Shown here one piece after another: positions 55,399-64,000 of a DNA stretch of 64,000 nucleotides. Source of the stretch: Tissierella sp032104385 (GTDB taxonomy: Bacteria; Bacillota; Clostridia; Tissierellales; Tissierellaceae). The DNA is taken from positions 1 through 64,000 of the forward strand of contig NZ_DAMCHJ010000013.1 of assembly GCF_032104385.1 (NCBI RefSeq), given 5' to 3'. The number at the start of each line of letters is the position of its first letter. Positions within the stretch are counted from its first letter, which is position 1. The notes below the pieces were generated by a model. That model saw nothing but the letters and a program-made list of their open reading frames with translations. It searched no databases and was not told where the DNA came from. The position numbers were made by a program, and so were the translations under genes.

Positions 55399-55983
55399 TT
55401 ACTCTTCTTCTCTTATACTCTTTAATATTGAATCCATTTGCTCATAAGTCATCGCTCCTGGTACTCCTCCTAGTAAAATCCCATCTTCATCTATAAAGTA
55501 TGATGTTGGAAAACTACTTACTAAATAAGTCTTTGCTACCTCTCCATCTTCATCCAATGCTACATTAAATTCATATTTACCATGTTCAATATATTTCTTA
55601 ACTATTTCTTTATCTTCCATTACATCTACAGCCAACACAACTAAATCATCATTTTCTTTATCTAGTTTTTCAAGATCTGGCATTTCCTTATTACACCAAG
55701 TACACCAAGTTGCCCAAAAATTTACCAGAACTATTTTCCCTCTATAATCTGATAACGATACTTCCTCACCCTCTAGATTTTTAAGAGTAAAATCTGGCGC
55801 TTCCTTTCCTATAGCTATATCAAAATCTAATTCTTCCTCATCAACTTCTTCTGTACTTTTTTCTGGTATGCCTTCTTCTGCTACACTTTCCTCTGTCTTT
55901 TTATCATTCTTCTCTAATATTGGCTTACTACAACCTGTTGTTACAACCATTAACAATAAAATCATTAATAAGATTTTTTTCAT
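55399..55983 (-). CDS. Thioredoxin-like lipoprotein (ResA/TlpA family)
   Basis: 194 aa. Lipoprotein signal ending VTTGC (Cys18), an acidic linker rich in Glu (about 25-55), then a TlpA-type thioredoxin domain with the active site FWATWCTWCNKEMP and DFTLKNLEGEEVSLSDYRG. It is an extracytoplasmic thiol reductase. The CcdA gene ends 12 bp upstream, so electrons probably flow from cytoplasmic thioredoxin via CcdA to this protein. Confidence 0.92.
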   Translation of the reverse strand: MKKILLMILLLMVVTTGCSKPILEKNDKKTEESVAEEGIPEKSTEEVDEEELDFDIAIGKEAPDFTLKNLEGEEVSLSDYRGKIVLVNFWATWCTWCNKEMPDLEKLDKENDDLVVLAVDVMEDKEIVKKYIEHGKYEFNVALDEDGEVAKTYLVSSFPTSYFIDEDGILLGGVPGAMTYEQMDSILKSIREEE

Positions 55984-55994
55984 ATTTACCTCCC

Positions 55995-56690
55995 TTATTG
56001 TAATAATCTACTTATATTTATTACTTTATTAAAAAATACTAACAATCCAAAAACTACCATAATAAAGCCACTAATCATAGGCATATATTTCAAAAACTTA
56101 TCTGCTTTTTCCATGAATTTTGTAAATATATTTATAAATAAGGCTGTTAATATAAATGGTATTGCCATACCTATGGAATATACCAACAGTAAATAAACTC
56201 CTTTTGAAACAGTACCTACTCCTCCCGCATAAATAAGTATAGAGGCCAATACAGGACCAAAACAAGGTGTCCAGCCTGCGGCAAATGCCATTCCCATTAA
56301 AATAGAGCTAAACCAGTTAGTAATCTTTTTAGGCGCTTTAGTTCTTCTTTCAAAACTTAAAAATTTAAATTTTAAAATGCCCATCATATTTAAACCAAAT
56401 AAAATTATAATCCCACCACTAAGTTTTGAGAAAATATCTTTATTTCTAATAAACAACTTCCCCAAAAAACTGGCAGATGTACCCATTATTATAAATATAA
56501 TTGTAAATCCTAATACAAATCCAATTGTCCTTGATAAAGCAAATAATCTTTTTTCTTCTAGTTCATCTTCCATATTAATCCCAGTAATATACATTATATA
56601 AGCTGGTATCAGCGGAAATATACATGGTGAAAAAAATGATATAAATCCAGCCAAAAACGCTGCTGGTATTGAAACATTTCCTAATCCCAT
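55995..56690 (-). CDS. ccdA: CcdA/DsbD-type thiol-electron transport protein
   Basis: 231 aa, six transmembrane segments. The two redox cysteines are in SFFSPCIFPLIPAYI and GWTPCFGPVLASI, the defining CcdA pair. It carries reducing power across the membrane. AGGGAGGGG precedes the ATG. First gene of a two-gene operon with the ResA-like lipoprotein. No cytochrome c genes are visible, so other exported thiol proteins are the likely clients. Confidence 0.93.
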   Translation of the reverse strand: MGLGNVSIPAAFLAGFISFFSPCIFPLIPAYIMYITGINMEDELEEKRLFALSRTIGFVLGFTIIFIIMGTSASFLGKLFIRNKDIFSKLSGGIIILFGLNMMGILKFKFLSFERRTKAPKKITNWFSSILMGMAFAAGWTPCFGPVLASILIYAGGVGTVSKGVYLLLVYSIGMAIPFILTALFINIFTKFMEKADKFLKYMPMISGFIMVVFGLLVFFNKVINISRLLQ

Positions 56691-56857
56691 AATTCCCCTC
56701 CCTAAATTAAATTTATTTTAATACTTTTACCCTATTTTTCTATAAAAAAACATTTTACCTTATACCCCTATACCCTATTATGCCCTATATTCAATTTGAA
56801 ATCAATAGTTAATTATAGTATGATTTATTTATCTAATTTACTTAAGGAGGCATATTA

Positions 56858-57979
56858 ATGAATAAGGAAAGTATTATTACTAAGTTTCTTGATTATGTAA
56901 GAGTTTCAAGCCCTAGTCATAGAGAAGGAAATTTTGCTGAAGTATTAAAAAAAGATATGGAAAAAATCGGATTTGAAGTAATGGTTGACGATGCTGGAAT
57001 AAAGGCTAATTCTGATACTGGAAATATCATAGGATACTTAAATGGAAATAAGGATATAGAGCCCATTATGTTTTGTGCCCATATGGATACTGTGACTCCA
57101 TGTGAAAATATTGAACCAATTATTGAAGATGGAGTAATAAAATCTAAAGGAAATACTATTCTTTCTGCTGATGATAAGGCTGGAATAGTTAGTATACTAG
57201 AAGGTATTAAATATATTAAGGAAAATAATATACCTCATGGTGATATAGAAGTTGTGTTTACAATATGTGAAGAGGTTGGTCTATATGGCTCCAAATATTT
57301 GGATTACTCTAGAATAAAATCTAAAATGGCATTTGTCTTAGATGCTAGTGGAGATATTGGAGGAGTTAATATACAAGGCCCTGCCCAAGCACAAATTCAT
57401 GCAAAATTCCATGGTAAGGCTGCTCATGCAGGTTTAAATCCAGAGAAAGGTATTAATGCTATACAAGTTGCATCAAGAGCAATTGATAAAATGGATTTAC
57501 TTAGAATAGATGAAGAAACCACAGCAAACGTAGGTATTATCAAAGGTGGAACTGCAACAAATATTGTAGCAGAAATTACTGAAATAGAATTTGAATGTCG
57601 TAGTCTAAATGAAAATAAATTAAATAAACAAGTAGAAAATATGGTAAATACTATGGAAGAAGCGGCTAAAGAATTTAATGCAACAGTAGATATAGAAATT
57701 AATCATTCCTATCCAACATTTAATTTAGATAATGATGAGCCTATATTAAAAATAATAGAAACTGCAATGAAAAAAGTAAATATTCCTTATATGCCTAAAT
57801 CTACAGGTGGTGGTTCTGATACGAATATTTTTAACAATAACGGACTTAAGGCAGCTACCCTTGGAATTGGTATGTTTGGTGCTCATAGTATAGATGAATA
57901 TATAGCTATAGATGATATTGTTAAAATATCAGGATTAGTTGTTGCAATAATTGAAAATATATATGACGAAAGTAAATAG
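56858..57979 (+). CDS. M20-family peptidase (tripeptidase T-like)
   Basis: 373 aa. Metal ligands are visible in FCAHMDTVTP, SADDKAGIVSILEGI, the catalytic EE in FTICEEVGLYGSKYLD, and the GGGSDTNIF segment near the C-terminus. The dimerisation domain starts around residue 180 (HAKFHGKAAHAGLNPEKGIN). The family is usually annotated as PepT-like peptidase, releasing amino acids from short peptides. AAGGAGG precedes the ATG. Likely cotranscribed with the next gene. Confidence 0.9.
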   Translation: MNKESIITKFLDYVRVSSPSHREGNFAEVLKKDMEKIGFEVMVDDAGIKANSDTGNIIGYLNGNKDIEPIMFCAHMDTVTPCENIEPIIEDGVIKSKGNTILSADDKAGIVSILEGIKYIKENNIPHGDIEVVFTICEEVGLYGSKYLDYSRIKSKMAFVLDASGDIGGVNIQGPAQAQIHAKFHGKAAHAGLNPEKGINAIQVASRAIDKMDLLRIDEETTANVGIIKGGTATNIVAEITEIEFECRSLNENKLNKQVENMVNTMEEAAKEFNATVDIEINHSYPTFNLDNDEPILKIIETAMKKVNIPYMPKSTGGGSDTNIFNNNGLKAATLGIGMFGAHSIDEYIAIDDIVKISGLVVAIIENIYDESK

Positions 57980-57990
57980 AGGTGAAATAT

Positions 57991-59013
57991 ATGGATTTAA
58001 GAGAAATTAGAAATATAGCAAGAGAAAACCTAAAAGGATATTGTAGAGTATGTCCCATATGTAATGGCATCGCATGTGCAGGAGAAGTACCTGGTATGGG
58101 TGGACATTTAACAGGTTCCTCTTTTAAATCTAATGTTGAAGATTTGAGTAAAGTAAAAATAAGATTAAAAACTATTCACGATGCAAAAAAACCTGATTTA
58201 AAATTTAATTTTTTTAATACACAACTGGAAGTACCAATAATTAGCGCTCCCATTACAGGTACATCTTTTAATATGGGTAATGCATTAACAGAAGAAAAAT
58301 ATATATCTAGTGTAGTAAATGGTAGTATAGATGCTGGCACTATTGCCATGATTGGTGACTCAGCTAATCCTGCTTTTTATGAAACTGGATTGGAAATTCT
58401 TAAAGAAGTAGATGGTAAGGGTGTTGGAATATTAAAGCCTAAGAAAAGTAGTCTTGTTATAGAATCTATAAAGAAAGCCGAAAATATAAATACTATTGCT
58501 GTAGGAATGGATATTGATGGTGCAGGATTAATTACAATGGCTTTACAAGGTGCTCCTGTTGGTCCCAAAACTGTAAATGAATTAAAAGAAATCATTTCTT
58601 CTACTAACCTTCCTTTTATTTTAAAGGGTATAATGACAAAAGAAGAAGCGATTCTAGCAGTAGAAGCCGGAGCTAAGGCTATAGTTGTTTCAAATCATGG
58701 AGGTAGAGTACTAGACCATACTCAATCCACCGCAAAAGTACTCCCTGAAATAGCAGAAGCAGTTAAAGGGAAAATAATGATTCTTGTTGATGGTGGAGTC
58801 CGTTCAGGAATAGATGTTTTCAAAATGATTGCCCTAGGAGCAGACGCTGCTTTAATTGGCAGACCTATAGTCTTTGGTGCATATGGCGGATATAGAGAAG
58901 GGGTTTCATTAATAATAGAAAAAATGAAAGATCAACTTCTTCAAACAATGATATTAACTGGTGCTAAGAACTTAGATTCAATAGATAACTCCATGATTTC
59001 TATTGAATGGTAA
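57991..59013 (+). CDS. FMN-dependent alpha-hydroxy-acid oxidizing protein with Cys-rich N-terminus
   Basis: 340 aa from the ATG at 57991 (GAGGTG 6 bases upstream; the in-frame GTG at 57982 is part of that site). The TIM-barrel FMN marks are VPIISAPITGTSFNMG, FILKGIMTKEEA, VVSNHGGRVLDHTQST and ILVDGGVRSGIDVFKMIALGA. The catalytic HGGR motif is intact. The first 35 residues have four cysteines (CRVCPICNGIACAG), absent from classic lactate and glycolate oxidases. In an anaerobe it is more likely a dehydrogenase than an oxidase. Substrate unknown. Confidence 0.85.
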   Translation: MDLREIRNIARENLKGYCRVCPICNGIACAGEVPGMGGHLTGSSFKSNVEDLSKVKIRLKTIHDAKKPDLKFNFFNTQLEVPIISAPITGTSFNMGNALTEEKYISSVVNGSIDAGTIAMIGDSANPAFYETGLEILKEVDGKGVGILKPKKSSLVIESIKKAENINTIAVGMDIDGAGLITMALQGAPVGPKTVNELKEIISSTNLPFILKGIMTKEEAILAVEAGAKAIVVSNHGGRVLDHTQSTAKVLPEIAEAVKGKIMILVDGGVRSGIDVFKMIALGADAALIGRPIVFGAYGGYREGVSLIIEKMKDQLLQTMILTGAKNLDSIDNSMISIEW

Positions 59014-59040
59014 TTAAGACGGGAAAATCCCGTCTTAATT
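59012..59040. terminator. Bidirectional terminator
   Basis: AATTAAGACGGGA and TCCCGTCTTAATT with a 3-nt loop, overlapping the stop codons of the convergent hydroxy-acid enzyme and sortase genes. Confidence 0.88.
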
Positions 59041-59695
59041 AATCTTCCACCACATATTCATCTGTTAATTCTCCTAATGCAAAAAATCTTTTTCCTGTAT
59101 TTGATGAATAATAGCAGGTCATAAGTGATATTATAGGTTTTCCCTTTTCCTCTGCTCTTTTATTATCCAACATTTCCATTGCAGTATCCGATACTACTAC
59201 AGTATCATATATAGTATATTCATAAATGGTTTCTTTATCTGTTATATATACTATACTTCCAATTTCTATATCCATTAAAGAACCAAATAATAAATTCTTC
59301 TGTTTCATTCTATGTCCTGCCACTGGATAATTTCCTTCGCCCATTTTCTGTTCAGGAACCATGGTTGTAACGCCTGCTAAGAGATTGGCATTTGTTACAC
59401 CCTTTAGTATTGGCAAATTTATATCTAAATCTGGAACAATTAACTGGCCTATCATAAATTTATTATCAAATTTAATTGCTCCTATAACAGTTGATATGGT
59501 TCCAACATCATCTATGGCTTCATAATTAAATTCTGCTTCATTCTCCATATTATTAATTATTTCTTCATGTGTAATTATCTCTATTATTTCAGATTTATTT
59601 TTAATATTATATTTAATTATTTTATCTTTAATAGTTGGAATTAAGGCTAAAATAATTCCTATTATAATTAATCCTATGGATATCTTTTTCTTCAC
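59039..59695 (-). CDS. Sortase
   Basis: 218 aa. An N-terminal membrane anchor (KKKISIGLIIIGIILALIPT) precedes the sortase barrel. The catalytic His is in YPVAGHRM, the Cys (about 194) in ISLMTCYYSS, and the Arg (about 203) in GKRFFALGEL. It attaches LPxTG-type proteins to the cell wall. GTG start with GGAGAGG upstream. No sorting-signal protein is encoded in the window, so the substrate is elsewhere. Class A or D is most likely. Confidence 0.9.
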   Translation of the reverse strand: MKKKISIGLIIIGIILALIPTIKDKIIKYNIKNKSEIIEIITHEEIINNMENEAEFNYEAIDDVGTISTVIGAIKFDNKFMIGQLIVPDLDINLPILKGVTNANLLAGVTTMVPEQKMGEGNYPVAGHRMKQKNLLFGSLMDIEIGSIVYITDKETIYEYTIYDTVVVSDTAMEMLDNKRAEEKGKPIISLMTCYYSSNTGKRFFALGELTDEYVVED

Positions 59696-59709
59696 TTAAT
59701 TACCTCTCC

Positions 59710-60123
59710 TTAAAACAGCCTCTTAACGTCCTTTGTGTGTAAATACCTATCAACTGCAAATATAATAGCTAATGATACAACGCCTAAAAGTATATCCATA
59801 GTATTAGAACTGCTAATTAACATCTTCCTTGCAATGGCATATAGTATTACTTCAAGAACATTGCCTGCTGAATGAGTTATTAGCATAAGTGCAAGTTCTA
59901 GTCCAACAACAAGTAATAGTATATGAGTTAATAATCCTTGTAATATTTCATAGGATGCACTGGCTTCCGCCATAAAAACCTTATAAATAAGAACAATTAT
60001 ATCCTTTGTACTTAAAATTACTGTAACAATAATAAAAGCTGCCAATAAAATCTCTATCCATAAAATAAAGTTTTTCATTGATTTTTCTATTTTCTTTAAT
60101 AGACCTCCTAATTCATCTTGCAC
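59710..60123 (-). CDS. PsiE-like membrane protein
   Basis: 137 aa with four hydrophobic segments (FILWIEILLAAFIIVTVIL; ILLLVVGLELALMLI; then two more). The pattern fits the phosphate-starvation-inducible PsiE-like family, whose function is unknown. GTG start with GGAAGTG upstream. It is 14 bp before the sortase and codirectional. Confidence 0.7.
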   Translation of the reverse strand: MQDELGGLLKKIEKSMKNFILWIEILLAAFIIVTVILSTKDIIVLIYKVFMAEASASYEILQGLLTHILLLVVGLELALMLITHSAGNVLEVILYAIARKMLISSSNTMDILLGVVSLAIIFAVDRYLHTKDVKRLF

Positions 60124-60188
60124 TTAAATCACTTCCTATTCTTTTTTCTCTATTATATCCTATTATGATAAAGTTTTCACTAAAAAAT

Positions 60189-60221
60189 ATTGCGACAGAG
60201 AAATCTTTTCCCTATCGCAAT
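60189..60221 (-). terminator. Terminator after nrdJ
   Basis: ATTGCGA (60189-60195) pairs with TCGCAAT (60215-60221) plus inner GAAA/TTTC pairing. TTTTTTA follows on the minus strand. Confidence 0.82.
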
Positions 60222-60227
60222 TCCATA

Positions 60228-62360
60228 TTAAAATGAACATGGACTATATCCACAATCTTGACACTCAGAACATCCTCCACTATGCATCATGGTTCCCCCA
60301 CAAATTGGACAAATCTCTGGATTTTCTTCTATTTGTTCTGCTGCTAATTTATTTAATTCATTTTTTAATTCATCTATCTTATCCTGCCTGCTTTCCTTTG
60401 GCTTATCTGTAATAAGTATACCAGATCTTGCACAGCCATCACGATAGATAGTAACTCCCTTTAGTCCTCTTTCCCAAGCATATAAATAAAGTTCTTCAAC
60501 TTCTTCAACTGTAAATTCATTAGGTACATTAACTGTTGATGAAATACTGGCATCAATATATTGTTGCCATGCTGCCTGAACGTCGATTCTATCTTTATAG
60601 TTTAAATTTGAAGTTGTAATAAAGAAATCCGGAAGTTCTTCTTCACGAGAAATATTATTTCTGTCCATATAGTCCTTAACAATAGGTGTAAACACCTTAT
60701 AGTATGTGTCCATATTATGAAGAGATTCTGATTTTCTTGTATAGGACACTTGGAATATTGGTTCCACTCCATTACTGCAGCCTATTAAAGTTGAAATACT
60801 TCCTGTAGGTGGTATAGTTAATAACTGACTATTTCTAAGTCCATATTCTTTAATTAATTCCAGTACCTCCTCAGTTGCGTTTGCTAAAAGGAAAGGTGAG
60901 TTAAATACTGCTTCTTTCTTATATCTTGGGAATGTACCATGTTCCTTAGCCATTAAAGCTGATTGCCTCAAAGCTTCATTAATCATAGTATGACCAATTT
61001 TATGAATTAGAGAAATGGACTCCTCACTCCCATATTTTATACCTAGTTTAATAAACATATCCGCTAGTCCCATAATTCCAAGTCCAATTTGTCGTAGTTC
61101 TCTAGACATTTCCCTTTGTGCTTCTAATGGATGTAACTCCATATTTTCATCTAATACTTCATTTAAATAAATAACACCATCTCTTACCATTTGTCCAAAT
61201 TTTTCATATTCAAAATATGCATATTTTGTAAATGAGTTTTTTACAAATTCTGATAGATTAATAGATGATAAGTTACAACTGCCAAAGGCTGGAAGAGTTT
61301 CTTCCGCACATGGGTTAACTCCAGCAAATTCAAAATCCTTGTCTTCACTCATTAAATGCCAAGAGTTTATTTTATTTGTAAACAATATTCCTGGCTCAGC
61401 CATATTCCAATTATTCTTAGCTAATTTTTCAAACAATTCTCTAGCATTTACTATCCTACTAATTTCTTCTCCAGTTGCTTCAACCTTAAAATATAGATTA
61501 TATTCCTCATCATTTTTTACTGCATTCATAAACTCATCATCTATATTAACAGATATATTTGCATAGTTAACTTTAGATAAATCATTTTTCACATCAATAA
61601 AATCTTCTATATCAGGATGATTACAGTCCATATTGAGCATCAAAGCGCCACGTCTACCTCTCATACCAATAAGTCCTGTTACCATGGAAAATAAATCCAT
61701 AAAAGAAACAGCTCCCGTTGTAGTATTTGCCGCATTGTTTACTCTGGAGCCTTTTGGTCTTAGCTTAGAAATAGCTAATCCTACTCCACCACCATAGGAA
61801 TAAGTTCTTGCCAAATATTTTGCAGTATCAAATATTGATTCTATATTATCTTCAACCTTTGGCATTACATAACAATTTGATAAAGTAATCTTTCTTCCAA
61901 ATTTATTTAGCCCTCTACCAGCTAAAATACGCCCTGCTGGCATAAACTTTTTATCTTTTATAGCCTTTTTAATAGCATTGTTACCACCACTGACTCTAGT
62001 TATAAAACCTTCAAAAGACTCATTTTCAAATCGATATTTCTTCTCATATATATCCCTTTGAAGATCTGACATTGTCCATCCTTGTTCTCTTAATTTAGCT
62101 CTTTCTTCTCTATATATAATATAAACTTTAGCTACATCTGGTCTTGATTTCATAAGCTCTATCTCTACAAAATCTTGAATCTTTTCTATATTTACAACCT
62201 CTAATTTATTAAAGTCTATAAAAGCTTTACTAGCAATTTCTTTAGCTAGATCTTCATTAACACCTAAATCCGTTTCCGCCATGGCTTTTTTAATAGCATT
62301 TACAATTTTTTCCTCTTCAAATGGAACTATATTACCATTTCGCTTTTCTACATTTAACAT
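60228..62360 (-). CDS. nrdJ: Adenosylcobalamin-dependent ribonucleotide reductase (class II)
   Basis: 710 aa. An N-terminal ATP-cone (VEKRNGNIVPFEEEKIVNAI, about 1-90) senses dATP. The barrel has SYGGGVGLAISKLRP, NPCAEETLPAFGSCNLSSIN with the thiyl-radical Cys, and LLTIPPTGSISTLIG. The C-terminus is a zinc-ribbon and redox tail, CPICGGTMMHSGGCSECQDC, ending CSF. It makes deoxynucleotides without oxygen and needs B12, matching the anaerobic lifestyle. Tandem NrdR boxes lie upstream. AAGGGGGAA precedes the ATG. Confidence 0.95.
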   Translation of the reverse strand: MLNVEKRNGNIVPFEEEKIVNAIKKAMAETDLGVNEDLAKEIASKAFIDFNKLEVVNIEKIQDFVEIELMKSRPDVAKVYIIYREERAKLREQGWTMSDLQRDIYEKKYRFENESFEGFITRVSGGNNAIKKAIKDKKFMPAGRILAGRGLNKFGRKITLSNCYVMPKVEDNIESIFDTAKYLARTYSYGGGVGLAISKLRPKGSRVNNAANTTTGAVSFMDLFSMVTGLIGMRGRRGALMLNMDCNHPDIEDFIDVKNDLSKVNYANISVNIDDEFMNAVKNDEEYNLYFKVEATGEEISRIVNARELFEKLAKNNWNMAEPGILFTNKINSWHLMSEDKDFEFAGVNPCAEETLPAFGSCNLSSINLSEFVKNSFTKYAYFEYEKFGQMVRDGVIYLNEVLDENMELHPLEAQREMSRELRQIGLGIMGLADMFIKLGIKYGSEESISLIHKIGHTMINEALRQSALMAKEHGTFPRYKKEAVFNSPFLLANATEEVLELIKEYGLRNSQLLTIPPTGSISTLIGCSNGVEPIFQVSYTRKSESLHNMDTYYKVFTPIVKDYMDRNNISREEELPDFFITTSNLNYKDRIDVQAAWQQYIDASISSTVNVPNEFTVEEVEELYLYAWERGLKGVTIYRDGCARSGILITDKPKESRQDKIDELKNELNKLAAEQIEENPEICPICGGTMMHSGGCSECQDCGYSPCSF

Positions 62361-62377
62361 AATGTTCCCCCTTAATA

Positions 62378-62397
62378 CAGTGAATAATTATTCACTG
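62378..62397. promoter_or_regulatory. 20-bp palindrome in the nrdJ leader
   Basis: CAGTGAATAATTATTCACTG is a perfect palindrome centred about 27 bp upstream of the nrdJ ATG. It could be an operator or a leader hairpin; it does not match the NrdR box. Confidence 0.5.
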
Positions 62398-62442
62398 ATT
62401 CTATAATTATTTATTTTTGATCATTAACTATGTTTCTATTAC

Positions 62443-62490
62443 CAACTATATATAGTATGTATATGCCATTTTATATACTATATATATTAA
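62443..62490. promoter_or_regulatory. Tandem NrdR boxes
   Basis: CTATATATAG (62446-62455) matches the NrdR core CwATATaTwG exactly. A second copy, CTATATATAT (62478-62487), matches at nine of ten. Centres are 32 bp apart, about three helical turns, as in known tandem NrdR sites, and lie 90-125 bp upstream of nrdJ. Confidence 0.7.
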
Positions 62491-62529
62491 ATCTACCAAA
62501 TATTATATTAAAAATCAAATTAAATTATC

Positions 62530-63996
62530 TTAATATAACATTTGAATTAAAGGGGACAATAGACCTAGTACACCTCCTAAAAGAGCACCTAACCATGTAA
62601 TAGCCTTTAGTTCTTTATTGGCTATTTCTAAAATTAGTTCTTCTGCAAAATCCACATCAAAGCTATTAACCTTATCTTCAACAATCTTTGATACATCAAA
62701 AATTTCAATAATACGAGGTAGCTCATGTATAGCAAATTTATCAAAAATAGTTCTAATAAAATTGTAAACAATCGTAAGTGTATCCTCATCTATTTTTTCA
62801 GCCATAAAAGAAATAGGCTTGTTTAAAAATTGTTCAATTATATCTTGAGTAAAAGTAGATATGCTTTCTTCAAGTTCATCTGAATTTAATATTGTATCTA
62901 TATTCGTATTTAAATAGTTTCTAATCTTCTCCTTATTATCTACCTCTAAATCTTTTAGTTTATCCTGTACTGATCCTAACAGGATACTATAATTTTCTTC
63001 GTTGGAAATATATTTAAGCAAAATGTCTGCAATTTTTATTGGCATTTCATTATCCATACTATTTGTTAATCTTTTTGCCATTTCTGAAGTCTTAGATTCT
63101 AATAACTTATCTATAGAAGACTTAACTATCATAATTATACTATCATTAGCTTCTTCACTTTCTATATATTTTTCAATCATATGAAATACTTTATCCGAAA
63201 TTAAATCTGGGCTAATAAAAGCGGCAATTAGCTTGTTTACATTTTGAGAAACTAGATCTGAAATTGAATCCTTAATTTTTATCTGGATATTAGGGTCTTT
63301 AAATCCATCTTTTATACTATTTCCTATCTGATTTCCATTTTCATCAATATATTTATTTATGGAAATTAATATATCCTTAGGAATTAATTCAGATATTTTT
63401 CTCTCATCTTCAATAAGCTCCTTTAGCTTTAATTCCAACTTATTTGCTAATCCATTCTTTAACTCCTGAGAATTGGATAGCTGTAATAATGTTTCTTTTA
63501 ACCTTTCATCTACTAACTTATATATCTCTTCAGAATTAATATTATTTACTTTATCTTCAATTGAATTAAATATCATGGATTTAATATGCTTCCCTCTAAT
63601 CTGAGAAATAATTATATCCTTTAGATTATTTTCTATTACCTCTATAAACCTATAATAATTTTCATTTAATAGATTCACTAAAACTTCTTTTATTGATTGA
63701 TGACTTTCTTTTAATTTATTGACCTTATCCTCTAACCATAACCTAATCTCTCTATCCTTCTTTTTATTAGATAGGGATTCAATTATGGTTTCAGGTGATA
63801 ATAAATAAACTCCTACTGTTTCTCCTATACTTTTAGCTATTCTATGTCTTTCTTTAGGTATAAGTCCAGGAGTAAACGGCACTTTTATCCCCATTATTTT
63901 TCTTTCATAATGGGGTCTAAATAACATCTTTATGGCGAGCCAATTTGTAAAATATCCTATAGTTGCTCCAACAATAATTGGTATTAATATCTTCAT
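62530..63996 (-). CDS. DUF445-family membrane protein (YheB-like)
   Basis: 488 aa; the ATG is at 63996 and its ribosome site lies beyond the window. The N-terminal transmembrane segment and motif (IIVGATIGYFTNWLAIKMLF, then GLIPKERHRIAKSIGETVG) define DUF445. A long helical middle part of about 380 residues with repeated amphipathic stretches follows, then a C-terminal hydrophobic segment (ITWLGALLGGVLGLLSPLIQ). It is longer than the 377-aa Bacillus YheB. Function unknown; a membrane-tethered helical bundle is likely. Confidence 0.88.
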   Translation of the reverse strand: MKILIPIIVGATIGYFTNWLAIKMLFRPHYERKIMGIKVPFTPGLIPKERHRIAKSIGETVGVYLLSPETIIESLSNKKKDREIRLWLEDKVNKLKESHQSIKEVLVNLLNENYYRFIEVIENNLKDIIISQIRGKHIKSMIFNSIEDKVNNINSEEIYKLVDERLKETLLQLSNSQELKNGLANKLELKLKELIEDERKISELIPKDILISINKYIDENGNQIGNSIKDGFKDPNIQIKIKDSISDLVSQNVNKLIAAFISPDLISDKVFHMIEKYIESEEANDSIIMIVKSSIDKLLESKTSEMAKRLTNSMDNEMPIKIADILLKYISNEENYSILLGSVQDKLKDLEVDNKEKIRNYLNTNIDTILNSDELEESISTFTQDIIEQFLNKPISFMAEKIDEDTLTIVYNFIRTIFDKFAIHELPRIIEIFDVSKIVEDKVNSFDVDFAEELILEIANKELKAITWLGALLGGVLGLLSPLIQMLY

Positions 63997-64000
63997 ATTT

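Overview
The window is A+T-rich DNA with strong GGAGG-type ribosome binding sites, frequent TTG and GTG starts and many intrinsic terminators. Together with a coenzyme B12-dependent ribonucleotide reductase, a 4-hydroxybutyrate fermentation operon, sigma-54 activators and an L-cysteine desulfidase, this points to a strictly anaerobic, amino-acid-fermenting Clostridia/Tissierellia-type Firmicute. No rRNA, tRNA, CRISPR array, intact transposase or prophage was seen. A run of 10 Ns at 17260-17269 marks an assembly gap.

Region 1 (1-6.5 kb): start of a UbiX-like flavin prenyltransferase, a hydantoinase/allantoinase-type amidohydrolase with an isochorismatase-fold hydrolase, a divergent cyclase-family hydrolase, an exported flavin reductase lipoprotein and its LysR neighbour. 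Region 2 (6.6-15 kb): a secreted Rhs/WapA-type polymorphic toxin locus. It holds one full-length rhs gene broken by a 7-bp tandem duplication, a DUF4279 immunity gene, a promoterless orphan toxin tail with its own immunity gene, a decayed third cassette and scrambled core scraps.

Region 3 (15.3-23 kb): a six-gene 4-hydroxybutyrate operon (sucD, 4hbD, abfT, abfD, NifU-like, CGGC protein). Succinyl-CoA would be reduced to 4-hydroxybutyrate, activated and dehydrated to crotonyl-CoA. A consensus sigma-54 promoter precedes it and a PAS-AAA+ activator lies just upstream. Region 4 (23-32.4 kb): nucleoid-associated protein, PucR regulator with guanine deaminase, and a LysR / CoA-disulfide-reductase-rhodanese / siroheme sulfite reductase / YeiH set that looks like sulfite handling. 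Region 5 (32.4-38.9 kb): hemA-sirC-hemC-cobA/hemD-hemB-hemL, which supplies the siroheme precursor that the reductase would need.

Region 6 (39-64 kb): a duplicated secreted CAP protein gene, MATE pump, NUDIX, Fur-boxed peroxiredoxin, patatin, CapA, MscL, a second sigma-54 circuit (cdsR-cdsB cysteine desulfidase), bile-salt-hydrolase-like enzyme, SixA, dCMP deaminase, RNase H, arginase, ResA/CcdA thiol-redox pair, tripeptidase, FMN alpha-hydroxy-acid enzyme, sortase, PsiE-like protein, NrdJ with tandem NrdR boxes, and a DUF445 protein.

The most notable items are the Rhs cassette reservoir with its conserved DPNKGN hinge and slippable 7-bp frameshift, two sigma-54 circuits with visible promoters and upstream dyads, a one-residue-shorter metal-ligand loop in 4-hydroxybutyryl-CoA dehydratase, and two perfect hairpins sharing a GGTGCC-t-GGCACC core.
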